Source of the DNA: Loripinus fragilis
Lineage: Eukaryota > Mollusca > Bivalvia > Lucinida > Lucinidae
NCBI GenBank assembly: GCA_964019695.1
Contig: OZ026524.1
Coordinates: 24,201,656 to 24,265,655, forward strand
DNA: 64,000 nt
Direction of reading: 5' to 3'
A model generated the notes under the pieces. It had not been told where the DNA came from. It ran no database searches and worked only from the letters and a program-made list of their open reading frames with translations. The position numbers and the translations under genes are program-made. Below, one piece after another: positions 44,782 to 59,800 of this stretch (positions within the stretch are counted from its first letter, which is position 1; each line of letters opens with the position of its first letter).

Positions 44782-44847
44782 TACCAGTTAACACGACTGT
44801 TATGCTAACAGATCAAACAAAAAAGTGGACAATACATAAACAAATCG
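44782..44847 (+). promoter_or_regulatory. Remaining native leader of cyclin C
   Basis: These 66 bases lie between the second target duplication of the 6.6 kb element and the cyclin C ATG. Removing that element and its 1.98 kb neighbour would join base 36150 to this leader via GTTGGCGC-A-CGGCTGTCA. The original promoter should therefore lie left of 36143, or be replaced by element sequence. No TATA box is evident. Transcription start is unknown. Confidence 0.5.
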
Positions 44848-44879
44848 ATGGCAGGAAATTTTTGGCAAAGTTCACATTT
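44848..44879 (+). CDS. CCNC: Cyclin C exon 1 (start codon)
   Basis: This exon encodes MAGNFWQSSH plus two bases of the next codon and ends at a consensus donor (GTAAGT). It was located by matching the conserved cyclin C N-terminus and by the frame required by exon 2: TT joined to T gives F, then HQWLLDKQ. The ATG lies 66 bases after the target duplication of the large inverted-repeat element at 38149-44772, so the present 5' leader borders a transposon end. Confidence 0.92.
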
Positions 44880-47800
44880 GTAAGTTCTCTTACACCTTCA
44901 ATTGCACAGTGCTTGAAAAAATGCAATACCATATTCATCACTACCCATGTTTCGCACATAATTTTTTAATTTTACCGGTTCTGGACGTGTTTGTTTCCCT
45001 TCATCTGTAGTGGGCAACAGGGCTCCAGATAAGGGACCTAAATTTCTTTGGGGTACCTGAACTTTCTTTCTTTATATACTGCAACACTGCCGTGCCGATG
45101 ATGACCAAACATTGAATGCTGACTTGGCAGCTTTGAAAATTTCAGGGTATTTTAGAAAGCTTGGTAGCACAGTGGTTAGGCACTAGCCTCTGGTGCTAGA
45201 GATCCAAGGTTCGATACCCGCTCACGGCCAGAAAAATTTCAGTGTCCGAACATGCTTTCTCTTGTGTCATTTGCAGGGATGATGCTAGATAAGTGCATTG
45301 TCCTTCAGATGAGGATGTTAAGCGGATGTCCCCGGTGCATGGCAAGTCACCCCCTGTGCAGGTTAAAGAACCCTACGGTAATTTAGATATAGTTACTTAA
45401 AGGCTTTCATCCTGCAATCCAGAGTGTACAAAGTACACATGACAATAATATTCAAAAGACGATCTGGCAGTATATAGAGAAAGAAAGGGATCTGGTCCAG
45501 TATTGCTAAGAAATTCTATATATTGTTGTGATTTTTCAGAGGGGTTCTGGACCCCCTGTCCCCCATCCTGGATCCGCTCATGGGACCGGCCAATGAATAC
45601 ACTTTTTGAGATCTACTGAAAACCCATCTTATCTTGCGCATCGGCTTTTGTACGACACTTTGTTTACTTTCTATTGCATATACAAATTTTAAAATTGACG
45701 AAACATTCTGTCCAGAATCCATTAGAGTCTGATACAGATCCAAACCGTTTTTGCAAATGCAAAAAGGGAGAGAGAGACTGGTGCATGCACATCCTTTCGG
45801 GAAAATCAGAATGCATTTGCAGATCGAAAAGTTGAGAGAGATGTGTGTGTGTTCTTTTTTAAATTTGTCATTTTTTTTTTAACTCTGATAACTCGTCTAT
45901 GTATTTCCTCGGACCCAATAAACACAGACTGGTCACTTGAACACAGGTAAATGTATATAATGGACATACGTTGTTGTGGCTCAACGGTGGCTGAGCTTTC
46001 AAAACTGACGTATGTTGAAGATTAAATAATCAAATAGATCTCCGTTATTTCTCTGCATATCTTCAAATTTTCTTCAAAAAGCATTGGTTCAATATACTAT
46101 CTTAAAGACTGTATTGTTATATTAATTGAAAGTTTATCCCTCTTTATGAACATCAGCAAGAAACCTAGGTACCCTTTTTAGCTATTTTCGGCACTTTAAG
46201 CTGAAAATCGTCAGAAACCAACTTAAGAAAATGAGAAAACTTCAATTCTTTTTACTGTAACTTGTAATATTTCAGTTTCGCATACCGGGAGTCACCTCTT
46301 AAAATCTTGTGTATGTTCAGAATCAATTTTATTGGCTGTAGTACTTTGAAATATCCCTAAAACAAAACCTCGACAACATAACTTTGTATTTCCGCCAGTG
46401 AACAGTCCGTTTATACTGGGTCCGAGGTATTTGGAAGTTTCATGTAGATCTTTGCAACAAAAAAACTGATAGTACAAGATGTCCTTGAGTGACTGTATTA
46501 CAACATAAACTGTCACAGCCGAAAGAATGTTCTTGTTTTGTTTTGTTTTTTCCTCAAAATTCCAAATTCGAACTCCCTGGAGTAATGATCAAAATTTGAT
46601 CGAGCCAGTATAATAAGAAAGAAAGAAGCAAGTCAAAGTCGGCGTTTGCGCAGATGGAGAGCGAGCGAAAGCGTTTTGGTTTTCTGAAGGAAGAACGAAA
46701 TTGTAGCGATTCATGGGTAGTCCGAGATGAGTGAACATAGGAGACCCCGCTTATCGAATAGTTAAAGAAGCGGACTTTTACGATATATGGCCAACCTTAA
46801 AAATATTTTTGTTTCTCCTTACCCGACCCTGTTTTACTGGTATAGGTCGGTCGGTCAGAAATATATTTTTTTAACTAAAATTTCAAATTGGATACCTATT
46901 AAACTTAATTGTATACAGTAAAACCTGTGTTAAGAGGCCACTCGAAAAAGACATTGCATTGCAATACTTTCGATCTGCACTTCAGGGATTCAGTTTGGCG
47001 TCGGCCATTGGACATAGTCCGAAAATAGTTCCAGATGTCCGAGAGTTTGCTGTCCAGTTTGGACAGTTTGTCCGAGACGATTTTCAGAAGTGCATACTGT
47101 ACGGTAATGCACAGTGATGCAATAGTATTTTTGTTTTATAAAACGATCGCTGATTGGCCAAATTTCTGTAAGCGGTAGGCTGGTTTGCATAATTTTACCC
47201 CTAAAATACTTATTCACTAAAGCAAACCAGTCATGAAATTTTGTTACGCGACGCCTGATTGGACCATTGCATCCTGTAAACTTCTTACCTCGATTTCATC
47301 TCGAAGCGGACAGCATATTTGCATTGGCATTCGCCGATAAAATGACTAAAAAACTTAATTGCCACCAAAAAACAATGGGAACTCAAGGTTTTTTATGCCC
47401 CAAAACAGTTTGCCCCCTCCATCATTACCTGAACAGCCACTTTCCGTGACTAACGAGTCGTGCAGCAGCCGAATAGCAGCAAAAAAACAGTACCCCATCC
47501 ACTTCCACCGATCAGCAAGCTCCAGTCGCCTCATTAAATAAAAAGCCAGCCAATCAATCAGGCTGCACCTACCATCCGAAATGGTAGCAAAACTACCCCT
47601 TGTTGCATTATGAGAAGGACAGATAGCATTTTCGGTTTATGGTGGTAAAATGAGTGTCTGAAAAAATGTCCTAAAAAATTTCCAAATGTCCGAACAATAT
47701 TGGGGTTGCTTGGACAAAATGTCCGAAGCGAATTTCAGTCCAGCTGAAACCCTGCACTTAGGGCCCATTTCTCTTAACAACCTTTGCGTATATCTTTGAG

Positions 47801-50800
47801 TGGCTGTTTTAGGCAGGTTTTACTGTATAGTCCTACTATAGGCAATAAAATTAAAATTAAATACACATACTATTTGCAAAGATAACACTGTTTACATTGG
47901 ACAATTCTCTCAGGTTGCAATGAAATTTAAAAAAAATATTCTTGGCTGATAAATTAAAATAATTTTTTTTTTGGTATGCCTTTTTTCGGGGTCGGTAGGG
48001 TATGGGGAAACAAATAAAATCTAATTTAGGCCCAAGAAAATTGAGTGACATAACAAGCACGTGCCTGGCTCTTAAATTGGCAATTACAGCACATGCTGGA
48101 CATTTTACTGAGTCAGTCAGCAATAATTAAGCGGCGGTTTTAATAAGATTTTAATATATTAAAGAAAAGAAAAAAGAGTAGATAGGGCAGAATCATATAA
48201 CCATGTTTTAAACATGTTTCTACCATATTTTTACATGCATATATACCATTTTTGCTCATGATAAAGACCAGTTTCTAAAATTTCGAACACTAGCACTTTT
48301 CTGAAACGCAATTTCTAAAATTATGAACAGCGGAAAAAAGAAATAATTTTTAGTATTCAAAATTTTAGAACATTACCAGTATATCCAACATGATAGAGGG
48401 TTATGTCCAACTACTGCAGGACAATAAATGGAAATATTCCTTCCTTGTCACCTATTGTCACTTTCCCATTGGTATCCTGGGTCAGGTGTGGTACTTGATT
48501 GTATCGATTCCTGATCTTTGCAACCTTATTACTTTGATTATCACAGTTGTTTTGTCTGTGCTGCGTGGCGGCCCTAAAAAGTCTCCCCGCACTTTCATTT
48601 AATGCTCTTATTTTTCCAATCCTCAGGATTGTGTGTACAATCTCCTTCCATTATTCCTGTCCCTGGATATCCTCTATGTCTTGTACCGCATTTAAGATCA
48701 CTAGATGACCGATTTTCATACCCCGTTGTATAACTTCTGCTTTCTATATATCTGTTGACTTGTATTAGCCATTTGGATTATCGCTTGCATTTGTTATACC
48801 TTCCTTTGCTTTTAAGGACTCATATTATACTGGCTTGTCATTTTAATAACCGGTGTGTTGATTGCTTGTCTTGGGATGGTACTTACCCACACAACTTTTA
48901 ATGATAAGAACGAAAATAACAAAATTACATTTATCTCCCATTAGTTTACATTCGGCGTCCTCTGTTCGTATTCCTAGTTCAGTTAACAATTTTCGGGATA
49001 TGCATCCTACCATTAGGTTATCTCCTCTTGGGTCACCTATTGTCACTTTCCCATTGGTATCCTGGGTCAGGTGTGGTACTTGATTGTATCGATTCCTGAT
49101 CTTTGCAACCTTATTACTTAGATAAACCAAATTTTTGGGCGGAAGATTGTAAATATTTCCTTACCCATCAGTTTTAACATATGTTTTCTCTCTCTTATTT
49201 AGATGGTTATTTTGAGTACCCATAAAACATATGTTTTGGTTGAAGAATAAGAAAACTATTTTTTGGTACGCACCAAGGCCGGCTTGTACCTAAACCTTAG
49301 TAATTCAGTACATTTGTACGTTCATGCCAAACACCTTTAATTAAGTGGGTGGTGGGGGGGGGGGGCAATCACAAGCAAATCTTTCCTTGGCTTGCTAGCA
49401 GCGACATACATATCATCTGCTGATAACCTTTGCAAACAGTTTGAACCCAGATCAGAATGGACAGAACATCAGTCCTGGTCTGGGTCCTACATGTAACCGT
49501 TTGACACTCTGGCAGTGTTTCTGAAAGAATTTTTTGAAAAAGTTTATTTTTTTATAAAAAAAAAAGTCAGCAGATGGCACTGTCAGTCTCTGATGGAGTT
49601 CCTGAAAGAATTATTTTTAAAACGAAAGTTTACCAATATGTAAGGAGTTAAAGATCTCAAAGTTTGATTTGTGTTCTGTTGACAGTCACCAGTGGTTGCT
49701 GGACAAGCAAGATTTGGCGCGGGAGAGACAGCATGACTTGAAGATATTGGCCGAGGAGGAGCTGCAGAAGGTCATGATCTTCTTCGCTAATTGTAAGTTT
49801 GTCACAGCATAATTTTCTGGTTTCAACTAAAATTGACCCTAGAAATTTCTGGGGGTTTTTCTCTTTGAGAACATCTCTTGTCTTGGTCATTGGATGTGTC
49901 TTGTAAAAGTTGTCAAAAAAGACAAATTCAGGGTTCGCACAGGCTTGAAAAGTACTTTAATTTAGAGGGCTTTGAAAATTGAATCTGCCTTGAAAAGTAC
50001 TGGAAAATCAGTCAAAAGCCTTGAAAAGTCCTTGAATTCTACTATTTTCTATAGAACTTACAAAAATGTAGCATTGTTGATAGAGACCTAAAACAGTATA
50101 AAATTGCAGTGCCTTTATTTAGTGCAGCATATGCTGCACCTAATAAAGGTACAGCAATTTATACTGATTTGCCAGTAATTATGTCTCCATTACCTCAGTC
50201 TAGCATTTCTGAAGTAGAATTTTAACAATTAAATCAGGATTTTTCCTAAACTTTTGGTCCTTGAAAACTGTAGGACAGTCTTTAAATATCCTTGAAAAGT
50301 CCTTGAATTTTACTCGAACTTGCCTGTATGAAGCCTGAAATTAAAATTTTTGAATTCAGATCCAAATTACATGTGCTGTAAATTCGGAAATTTTCGCGAG
50401 GGTTTTATTTTCGCGAGAATAAAGCCCTCGCAAAATGACGAAATCACTAGGTCGTTTACTGAAATAGGTAAAACATGCCTTAGTCATGAATTTTTAACGT
50501 CGTAAATATGTCTTTTTAACGCTATTCACGAAAATAAAATTCTCGTGAAAATTTCCAAATTTACAGTGCTCAAAGGCTCAAAGCTACTCATAGCTTTTTC
50601 ATAAAAAATCCTTTTTTTCCATATTCATGTTTCATATATAGATGCTACACCAACTTTTGCTTTAATAGATTTAAGCTTAATTATTTAACAACTTATTGGC
50701 TGTACTTCTGGATACCAGGGAAGCACAGATCGTATCACAGCCTCGCGGGTGGTCCCAAATGGGTGGGTTTTGGATGTCTGGGACTCCGGGAAAAAGCTAG

Positions 50801-53800
50801 GGGGCAACTAGGGCAAAATAGTGGAGCCTGTTGAACATTAATGTTTTGAAAAATCATGTTTGATAGCTACTGGTATTATTGCATAAATTCAAGGAAATAT
50901 TGGTCAAAATTTGTGAAACAACAAGGGACTGTATTTTGTCACTTTCTTAGTCTACATGTAGCTCTATAGCTCTCAGTCACTGTTTATCTTCCAGGGCCAG
51001 TCATTATGATATAAGAGTAATTCACAACCATGTAACTACCAATTTAGCAATATACTCCAATGAAACATCTCAAGACAAGCTGTCAGAAGCATACACTAGG
51101 CTGTCTATTATTGTAATCCAGATGTATGACAAACTACATGAAAACTGGTTCATTTCTACATGCTCATTTCACTGAATCAATGAAAGTGGTTCAGAATCTG
51201 TTTTAAAGAATAAGCTTATGGTGAAAAACTCATTTATTGACAAGACATATGTTGTAGGGACACATTGTAATTGCCTCTGTGAGGCAATTACAATATTACC
51301 TACAACATATGTTACTCAAAATAAGGAAAACTATTACATGGAAATTTACACTTGTCAAGTATCATGTCCATTGTCTTTGCCTCTTTTAAGCATCCCAAAC
51401 TACCAATCAGTATTAAAATACCTGTGGCTCTTCTGCAAATTTTTTATATTTGCATGACAGCTATATCTCCAAATTTTAGTTTATGAACTACCTCTTTGCT
51501 AACCTGGTAGTTGCTTGGTTGAATTATTAACAGATCAGCATTTGTAAAATTTAGTGACCTGGAATGTGTGTATCAATAGTCCTGAACAGCGTGTGAATCC
51601 ACATTTTACATCTGTAGGAGTGTTCTCATATATCTGAGTTGTTTGACATGGTTTTCGTCTACTTTTTGGAATTGTAAGTGAGAGGCAAGTCCAATGAGTT
51701 TCACATATTTGATTGTATTTTACAGCAAATCATTGTTAGCAAATTAACTGTACATGTCCATCCTCCACCTTATAGCTAGGCAAGGGGCCAGGCCCCTTGT
51801 AATCTCTTGATTAAGTATAAAGTCACATTTTGGTTTTCTTGGGTTTCTTCGCTTTAAAACTATGACCTGTCCTTTCCAAAATCTATCTTAAACTGACCTG
51901 TCTTGTACAAGACTAAACATTTGTTCCCAGATGTCTTTGTCATCTCACTCATCTGAATTATTTGTTATTTAGGGTGTTAAAGTCAATAGATAGTAAAATA
52001 ACTCTTGCATTATGTGTATATAAGCTTATAGATTTAATTAAACAATTATTGTGGAGAGCACCTGTTTCATCCTGCCAATGCTAGTATTATAGCTACAGTC
52101 AATAACATAAAAAAGACCAAGTTTCATGAAATTTAAATGTAATGCAATGAGACCTATTTTCCCCTGTCACACATTTTTAAATGCTCAGTTTTCAGTCATA
52201 TTCACTCATTTCTCTCCAATGTCGTTTGTTTTTGTTTGATTTGATTCTTTACGTCCCATCAACAATCTTTCGGTTAAACAGGGACTGATCTTCCTGGGTT
52301 GAACCAGTACTAAACTAGGATAAATGTGTCTTGCTCAAGGACCACAACGCAGTGACGCCCGTGAGGTTCGAACCTGCAGCACCTCGGTCTGGAGTCAAGC
52401 ACTCTACCACTGAGCCACTGCTCTTCCTCTATCCCATGTCGTGATAACAAAATCTTACAAAAAGAGATTTGTTTTCATATCATACATGCATGTTTGACAG
52501 AAATGAGAACACCATCTCCATGCAGAACAGTTTTACTACTTCCAGTCCTTTAGTTAAGAGTGCGTAACAAAGAATCAATTTTTTAATTTCTCAACCAAAA
52601 CATATGTTGTGGGTACTCAAAAGAACCATCTCGATGAGACGGTTCTTTTGAGTACGCAAAACATATACTGAAACTGATGGGTAAGAAAATATTTACAATT
52701 TTACGCTCAAAAAGTTTTCTTATCTAAATCTGTGCTACTTTGGTTTAGGGTCTTATTGTGGTCCTTGAGCAAGACACATTTATCCTAGCTTAGTACTGGT
52801 TCAACCAAGGAAGACCCGTCCCTGTTTAACTGAAAGATTGTTAATCAAATCAAACAAACAAACAAATTAGGGTCTTAAATGTGATCCTTGTCTTGGTCAA
52901 GTTTGATCTTTGACCTAATTTCTTGTATGTTTCAGTTATACAAGCTCTAGGTGAACAGTTGAAGTTTAGACAACAGGTGATAGCCACAGGAACAGTTTAT
53001 TTTAAAAGATTTTATGCTAGGTATGTTTTATAAAGATATTGTCCCAATGTTTAAAACTTTTTTTTACATGTAGTAGAATTTTTAAGTTTGACAGGATGGA
53101 GTAAATTAAAAAAAATAAGGTAGCATTCAGACTTTATTTTCTGTATATACATGTACGTCACAGTGTATGTACCAATTTTGTAAGGCACTTACTGAAAGAT
53201 ATCAAAACAATTGTCAGTGTCAAAACTAATTTTGCTGAAATGCATGGTATTCAAAACTATATACATGTACATCTAAAGAATGCCATTTAATTTTCTTTTT
53301 CTTTGTTTTGTTGCTTTACGTCCCAAGTCAATGGCTATGGTCATGGCGGGACAGTCAGTTCACCTAACCACACTTTTTTCCTTCTTGAATGATTCAGCGG
53401 AAGAGAGGAGAATGACCGTAGAAGAAATTATTTCATGATCAATCTCCAAGAAAGTATAGGGCCGGGCCGGGATCTTAAACCCAAACTTAACAATTTTTCT
53501 CTTCCCACCAGATCAGACACCTCCCAAGGAGATGATTCTTATGAGCACCCAAAATAATAAGGTCAAATTGATGGATGGGAAAATATTCACAACTAAATGA
53601 CAAAACTACCAAAATGAGTGTATGCAGACTCAGATCAGCCTGGACATCCACCCAGTCTGATCAGGGTCTTCACTTTGCACTCAGTGGGTTACCAACTAAG
53701 GACCCAGACTTTCTTCATGTGGACTGCAAAAAACTCTGGTCAGACTGAGCTGATACCTAGATTAACCTGACCCTTTTCATGAGGCCAAATAAAAAAATAA

Positions 53801-56800
53801 GTGTGTTTTGGGTAATGGATATGAATATTTTGGGTAAAAAAAATACTATTTTATGCATTTTGAAAGGCATTTAGCCTTTTAAAATGCATAAAATTGTATT
53901 TTTTCTCAGAAACCCTGAGAAAAAACCTAGGTTTCAGCAGTAAATTTAGGTAGAGTCGGGTTACCCTTAACACAAGTATTTTTATATTTATGCCTGAGGC
54001 ATGGCCACATTATTGGTATTCTCATATCATGGCTCATATTTCTCCTTTCAGAAACTCCCTGAAGTGTATTGATCCCTGGCTAATGGCACCAACATGTATC
54101 TTCCTAGCATCGAAAGTCGAGGTAATAGCAGGTTTCACAAATTCATTTGAGTCAGCACTCTATAAGATTTTGTACTAATTGTATTTTCGAGCAACAAAAT
54201 GACTCAGGCAAGCCTGCGAGAATGCTTAGGCTCACCAGAATATTCACTGCTCACATACACAACGTATGGATGTACAGTAAAACCTGTGTAAAACTGCCAC
54301 CCAAAAATAGAGTAAAACAAAGATTTTAATGACAAATGGGAGCTTAATGAAGGTTGAAAGTATTGCAGAATGCATTAAGCGATAATTGGTCTTGAAAACC
54401 GATTTTCCATCTTCTTGAGAGTAGTCGCTCTTCACAGGTTTTAATGTATATGGAGACTCAGCTTTGGGGTATGTGCATCAAGGGGCTATTTTGTCCCCCT
54501 CTAGAGCCAAAAACTGAAAGTTGCTTTTCACCAATTTCATCTTATTTGTTTATTAGAAGAATAGCCCAAGTGTAAAATTCTGGCATTTATTTTACTTTTA
54601 CCTGTTGCTATGGTAACCAAAATGGCTGACAAAATAGGCTTAAAATAGAGAAATAGACATTTTAGGCCAAATTTGAGGCTTTTGGAGACCGATTTTTTAA
54701 GAATTAGATATCAGCACAAGCAAATACCAAAAAAAACTTTTAATATATTGTGTGCCATGATAATTCTCATCATCTGTTAAAATATTTTTTTGGTATTTGC
54801 TTGTGCTCTATATTAATTCTTCTGTTACATGTCTCAAATTTGCTCCAAAATGGTCATTTTCCTATTTTCAGCCTATGTTGGCGGCCTTTTTTGTTACCAT
54901 AGCAACCATAAAAGTTGAATCAATACCAGACTTTTACACTTTGGCTATTGTTCTAATAAACTAATAAGAAGAAACTTGTGAAGAGCAACTTTTATTTTTG
55001 ACCTCATAGGGGAGCCAAAATAGCCTCTTAATGCACGTACCCCTTTAGAGCTCTTGTCATGCTGGATATGACAGCATGGGATTTTGAAGAAGGCTTTTGT
55101 GCATATTTGTTACAAGTACTTAAACCTCATGTGGTGATCCTTTTGGGTTTTTATGCCCCTGGTATCAAAAATCCAGACATAATGTTTTGCATGTGTGCAT
55201 GGAACATATTTTATCATTGTTATGGGGGTGATGGGATGTGTGGTGGGGTCAAATCAGTACAGTCTAGACTAGGCTTGGCTTTATTTAGGCATTTGAAAAC
55301 AGCTAGAAATAACTTAACTCTTTGCCTCCTGGGTCATTTTTCATGCTTTTTTGTTCTCTGCTGATTATTTTCAAAATCAACTTTATCGAAAAAATCTTTC
55401 AGTAATACTATCAGAGTGTCAAATAGTTTGGAACCAGATCAGATCCAACATTGTGTCTGGCCTGATATTTGTCCAAATTGTTTGCAAAAGTTATCAGTAG
55501 ACGAAACTAGGAGATAAAGAGTAATTCTTGCATAGAATTCGTTTCGCGAAGCTGTTTGAAGCGGTCGTCAAATGAACAAAGATCCATGTTCAAATCATGA
55601 GATTCACATGCTGTTTGAACATGGTTTTTAACTTGACAATGCCTAAGCTGAGTCCTGAATTGTTTGCATGACGTTACAAGGGAAAGCGCTGCAGCCTTGA
55701 CTGATCATTTTGCATATGCTTTTTGTCGCAAAAGTGTTGCCTGCATCTATAAAGTTGTGGCGACACAACGACATTTGAAAGTTGACGCTGACGCCATTTT
55801 GTTTAGAGAAATCCTGTGTAAGAAAAGGGATATTTTAATGTTTAAGCGACATTTTCAGTGCTGTTAAGGTTGGAATCAGGTAAAATATGCAAGAATAAGA
55901 TCACACAAGTGTGTTTTATTGCATTAACACTTGCCGGGTCCCTCGGACGATGTTTGAACACTCGGCCTAATGGCCTCGTATTCAAACAACTTCCTGGGGA
56001 CTCGGCAAATGAAGAAAACATGTGTGATCCCTATAATCTTAACCCTTTGCCTACTGGGAAATTTTGCGTGTTTTTTTGTTGTCTGCTGAGATTTTTTTCA
56101 AAATCAACTTTTCTGAAAAATTCTTGCAAGATACCATCAGAGTGTCAAACAGTTTGGGTCCAGATCAGGCCCGATGTTTTATCGGGCCTGATCTGGGTCC
56201 AAATTGTTTTCAAATGGTATCAGCAGATGGCACTAGTAGACAAAAAGTTAATAAGCACACATCACTCTGTTTCAGTTGGTTTAGACACATTTTGTTTTTC
56301 TAATTCATATTGACATGCCAAACATATATACATGTACATACAATAACAATCTATAGGATTGGAATGGCCTGTTTCAGTAACATAGAAGTACATGGGATTC
56401 AAATGTCTATAAACTTGAGTATCGCTACCTGTTGTACATTTGCTTTCTTTTTGCAGGAGTTTGGAGTAATATCTAACAGCCGACTAATAACAACATGTCA
56501 GACAGTTGGTATGTACAGTTATACTCCTACATTTTCATTGTATTTATTGAGAATCTAATATGAGTGATCATATATTATAGAATTTATTAAACAAGTTGGC
56601 GAAAAGAGATAATACGCTCGGCATCTGAGCATTTTATTGCTCAGTAGTTGACCAGTTAATTGCTTTTTCGCTACATGTTGAATAAATTCTATAATACAGA
56701 AACTTGAATTAATATTAGCTTCTTTTTATCACATGAAACTAAAAAAGCAAATGAGTATGACCGGCAAATGCCACAATCACAGACCAACCCACGGCAACAT

Positions 56801-59800
56801 GAGGAAAGGACACAGAACACCAACAGTCACATGACAACAAGAACACAAATATAGCAAAGCATCTTGGGATGGACTTTACCAGAAAACCTGTGTAAAACGG
56901 CCACTCTCAAAAAGACCAAAAATTGGTTTTCATGACCAACTATCGCTTAATGCAGGTCAGAAGTATTACAGAATGCTCCATGGGGAGCATTCTGCAATAC
57001 TTTCGACCTTCAGAAAGCTACCATTTGTCATGAAGATCTTTGTTTTGTCTATTCTTGAGTGGCTGCTTAAGACAGGTTTTACTGTATGTTTGGATTTACG
57101 ATGGCCTGCCATTGACTATGTGATTTTTGTTTTGAATTAATTTTTTATCTTAAAGAAATAGTTTATCCTAAAAAAACATTCTAATATGGCCAGAAAATGT
57201 CACAAGCTCAGATCATAACCTGCCCATCATACCAAGAGAAAAATACACCATAGCAGAGTTCAACTTACAAGATATATAGGGGTCTAATGCCAGGAGGACA
57301 CCTGATTTTGTTGCATGTGAAAATAGAGGCACAGACCAGCATGCTTATCGATACAGTCCAAATTAGAGCCATTATTATTTGCTCTCTTGAAGGTATGATA
57401 GTTTAACATTCTATATGCAAAATTTCAATAATCTAGCTATTCTCTGTATCTCAAAATTCAATAATCTAGCTATTCTCTGTATATGCAAATTTTCAATAAT
57501 CTAGCTATTCTCTGTAGCTGAGCAGACTTGTTCTCCACCTGGTTACAAAAAGTAAGTAATGGTGCAAAGATCAAGAATCGATACAATCAAGTACCACACC
57601 TGACCCAGGATACCAATGGGAAAGTGACAAACTCACAGAAGACACCACAAACGAGAGCCAAGAGGTCAGCCCTTTCCCAGCAGGTGACCACAAATCACAT
57701 ATAAACAGACGCGCACAAAACATAGCAGACACAAGACAGAACAAAAACATAAAAGATCCACAAAAGAAGTACCGCCTTGGAACGGTCAGTAAAATATTTT
57801 ACTGGAGGGCTTAAACCGGTTTAACGGCGCCAACCTCACCCTTAATTCAGATGTGGATCAAGACACATAGATATTTGGTTTGCATGAAAGACCCCTAACT
57901 TATCAATGCATCATCTCCTAAAACATATAAATCAAGATATAACAAGGAGATAAAGCAAGGATAAGGACTCAACAGTAAATTAAACTGAATACCGGAGCAA
58001 AAGAAATCCAACAGGTAAACCCCGGTGGGCCCGACAAACAGCCAAAGCATCAGGCCCCTACCATCTCATCAATAGATAAGTCTTTAAGTCGGAACCATCA
58101 TAGAGTCTGAAGTCCGACCCACCGGCGTGCAATTAAAGAGGAAAGCAAAGTTGCCAACCGTGATTGGGTTGACTACCAAGCATGCAGTCTGTTGCAATAC
58201 ATTAATGTTATAGCCAATCTTTTTATAATGGGAAATTATTTTAATGAACTGCGCTGAAAAATTATTAGAGCCAACAATCTTCTTCAACTTATACACCAAG
58301 TCACCATAGAAATCAGGTTCCGAAAGTCCTTGGCGCAAGAGAGATTTAAGTCCAACTTGGAATTTAGAAATCAAATCATAGTATCGTCTATAAAATTTTG
58401 AAAATGTTTTGCGAAGTTTATGATACCGATAGCCTTGTTTAAGAACCTATTGACAGGTTTTCTCATGATAAGGCTTTGATATATTATATGACTTTTTGGG
58501 TACTGTATAGGCTTCACCTCATGAATGCGTAATTAGGACCGGTCAACCATAGACATAGGTAAAAGCTGAAAATGAGGCATGGTTTTATTCAAAAGTAACT
58601 GTATCATCTCGCCCCATTGCCTCAGTGTAAACGCAAAACACATTATTTAGTCCTTAAAACGCCAGCAAAATAACTGCATCTGAAAATGTCTCCTACAGGA
58701 GCAGTCTGATCTGGGTCCACACTGTTTGTCTATGCGGCACCAAATATTTTAGTGAACAACAAAAAGCATACATTTTGTGATTATGCCCTTAAAGGGTTAA
58801 TAAATGTGAGTTCAGTATGTATACTGTACCGTTAGGATTTTCATGAAATGAACACACGTTTGTGCTTCCCAAAAAGCTTATTAGTTTTTTTACCAAACTA
58901 TAAATAAAACTTGATTTCCCTTACTTAGCAGATGAAATAGCCGAAACCACGCCTAGATATGAATATTAAAGTTGCCGCCTTTACAGTAAGCGAAAAGTCT
59001 ATTAACACATGTCAATAAAGTAAGGATGGTTCATTCTATATATTGAGGGGTCACAGGTTATATTTTTCAAACAATAATGTGTTGTTTTTTTCTCTGAAGA
59101 GCAATTTTGATTAGTAAACAGAACAGAACCTGATGAAATGCCACCTTATGTCGCATTTCATCTGGGTCTTTACTCTGTTTTTGGTATCTGGATTACAAAG
59201 GATTAAGCCCTCTATCTCAGAGTGAGGAATTGGATGGGGGAATCAATCAGTATTCATAGTGTTAATTTGTTTAGAGCAGTTTTAAAACAGGAGAGATGAA
59301 TTTTATATAGAGAATCTTACATGAGTGATCATGTTTTATTGAATTTATTAAACAAGCTGAGGAAAGGAAATAAAATGCAAGGCCTGTCGAGCATTTTATT
59401 GCTTTTTCACAACAAGTTTAATAAATTCAATAATACAGGAGCATGAATGTGATATTCTATTTATCACATGGCTTTTGAATTACTTAAATATTGCCCTTTT
59501 GGCATGAAACGTCAAAACTTTGCTCAATGTAAAATGCATGTCAATGTGTAACATTAATTGGCTGTAAACCATTAGTGCTTTATCAATTTTATTGCATGTC
59601 GTTATATCACTCCCATACACAACATCATGCAGTAAAAATTGGAATGCATTTCTTGACTTTTTCAGTAAAGAACAAATTTTCACATGCATACCCACAAGAC
59701 TACCCATACAGAATCAATAATGTATTGGAATGTGAATTTTTTCTACTTGAAATGATGGTAGGTATCCTGGTGTTTTTTCTATGTTAGTTTGGATGTAAAA

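Larger units (their letters stand above)
46806..48015. mobile_element. Outer element of a nested MITE stack (cyclin C intron 1)
   Basis: TTTTTGTTTCTCCTTACCCG at 46807-46829 is roughly mirrored by GGTAGGGTATGGGGAAACAA at ~47994-48014. Between these arms lie the CAGTAAAACC MITE and, within it, the CAGGG-ended element. Boundaries approximate. Confidence 0.5.

Noticed and set aside
44733..44969. 78-residue ORF overlapping the cyclin C start
   Set aside because: It begins in the transposon's inverted repeat and reads the cyclin C leader and exon 1 in the wrong frame; the conserved frame starts at 44848.
48843..49130. Minus-strand ORF containing PHLTQDTNGKVT
   Set aside because: The conserved peptide only reflects antisense translation of the retroelement end block; similar peptides arise at 6616-6810 and 20807-20992.
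55858..56313. 151-residue ORF in cyclin C intron 4
   Set aside because: Much of it is a dispersed MITE (56037-56253) whose hairpin repeats elsewhere in the window.
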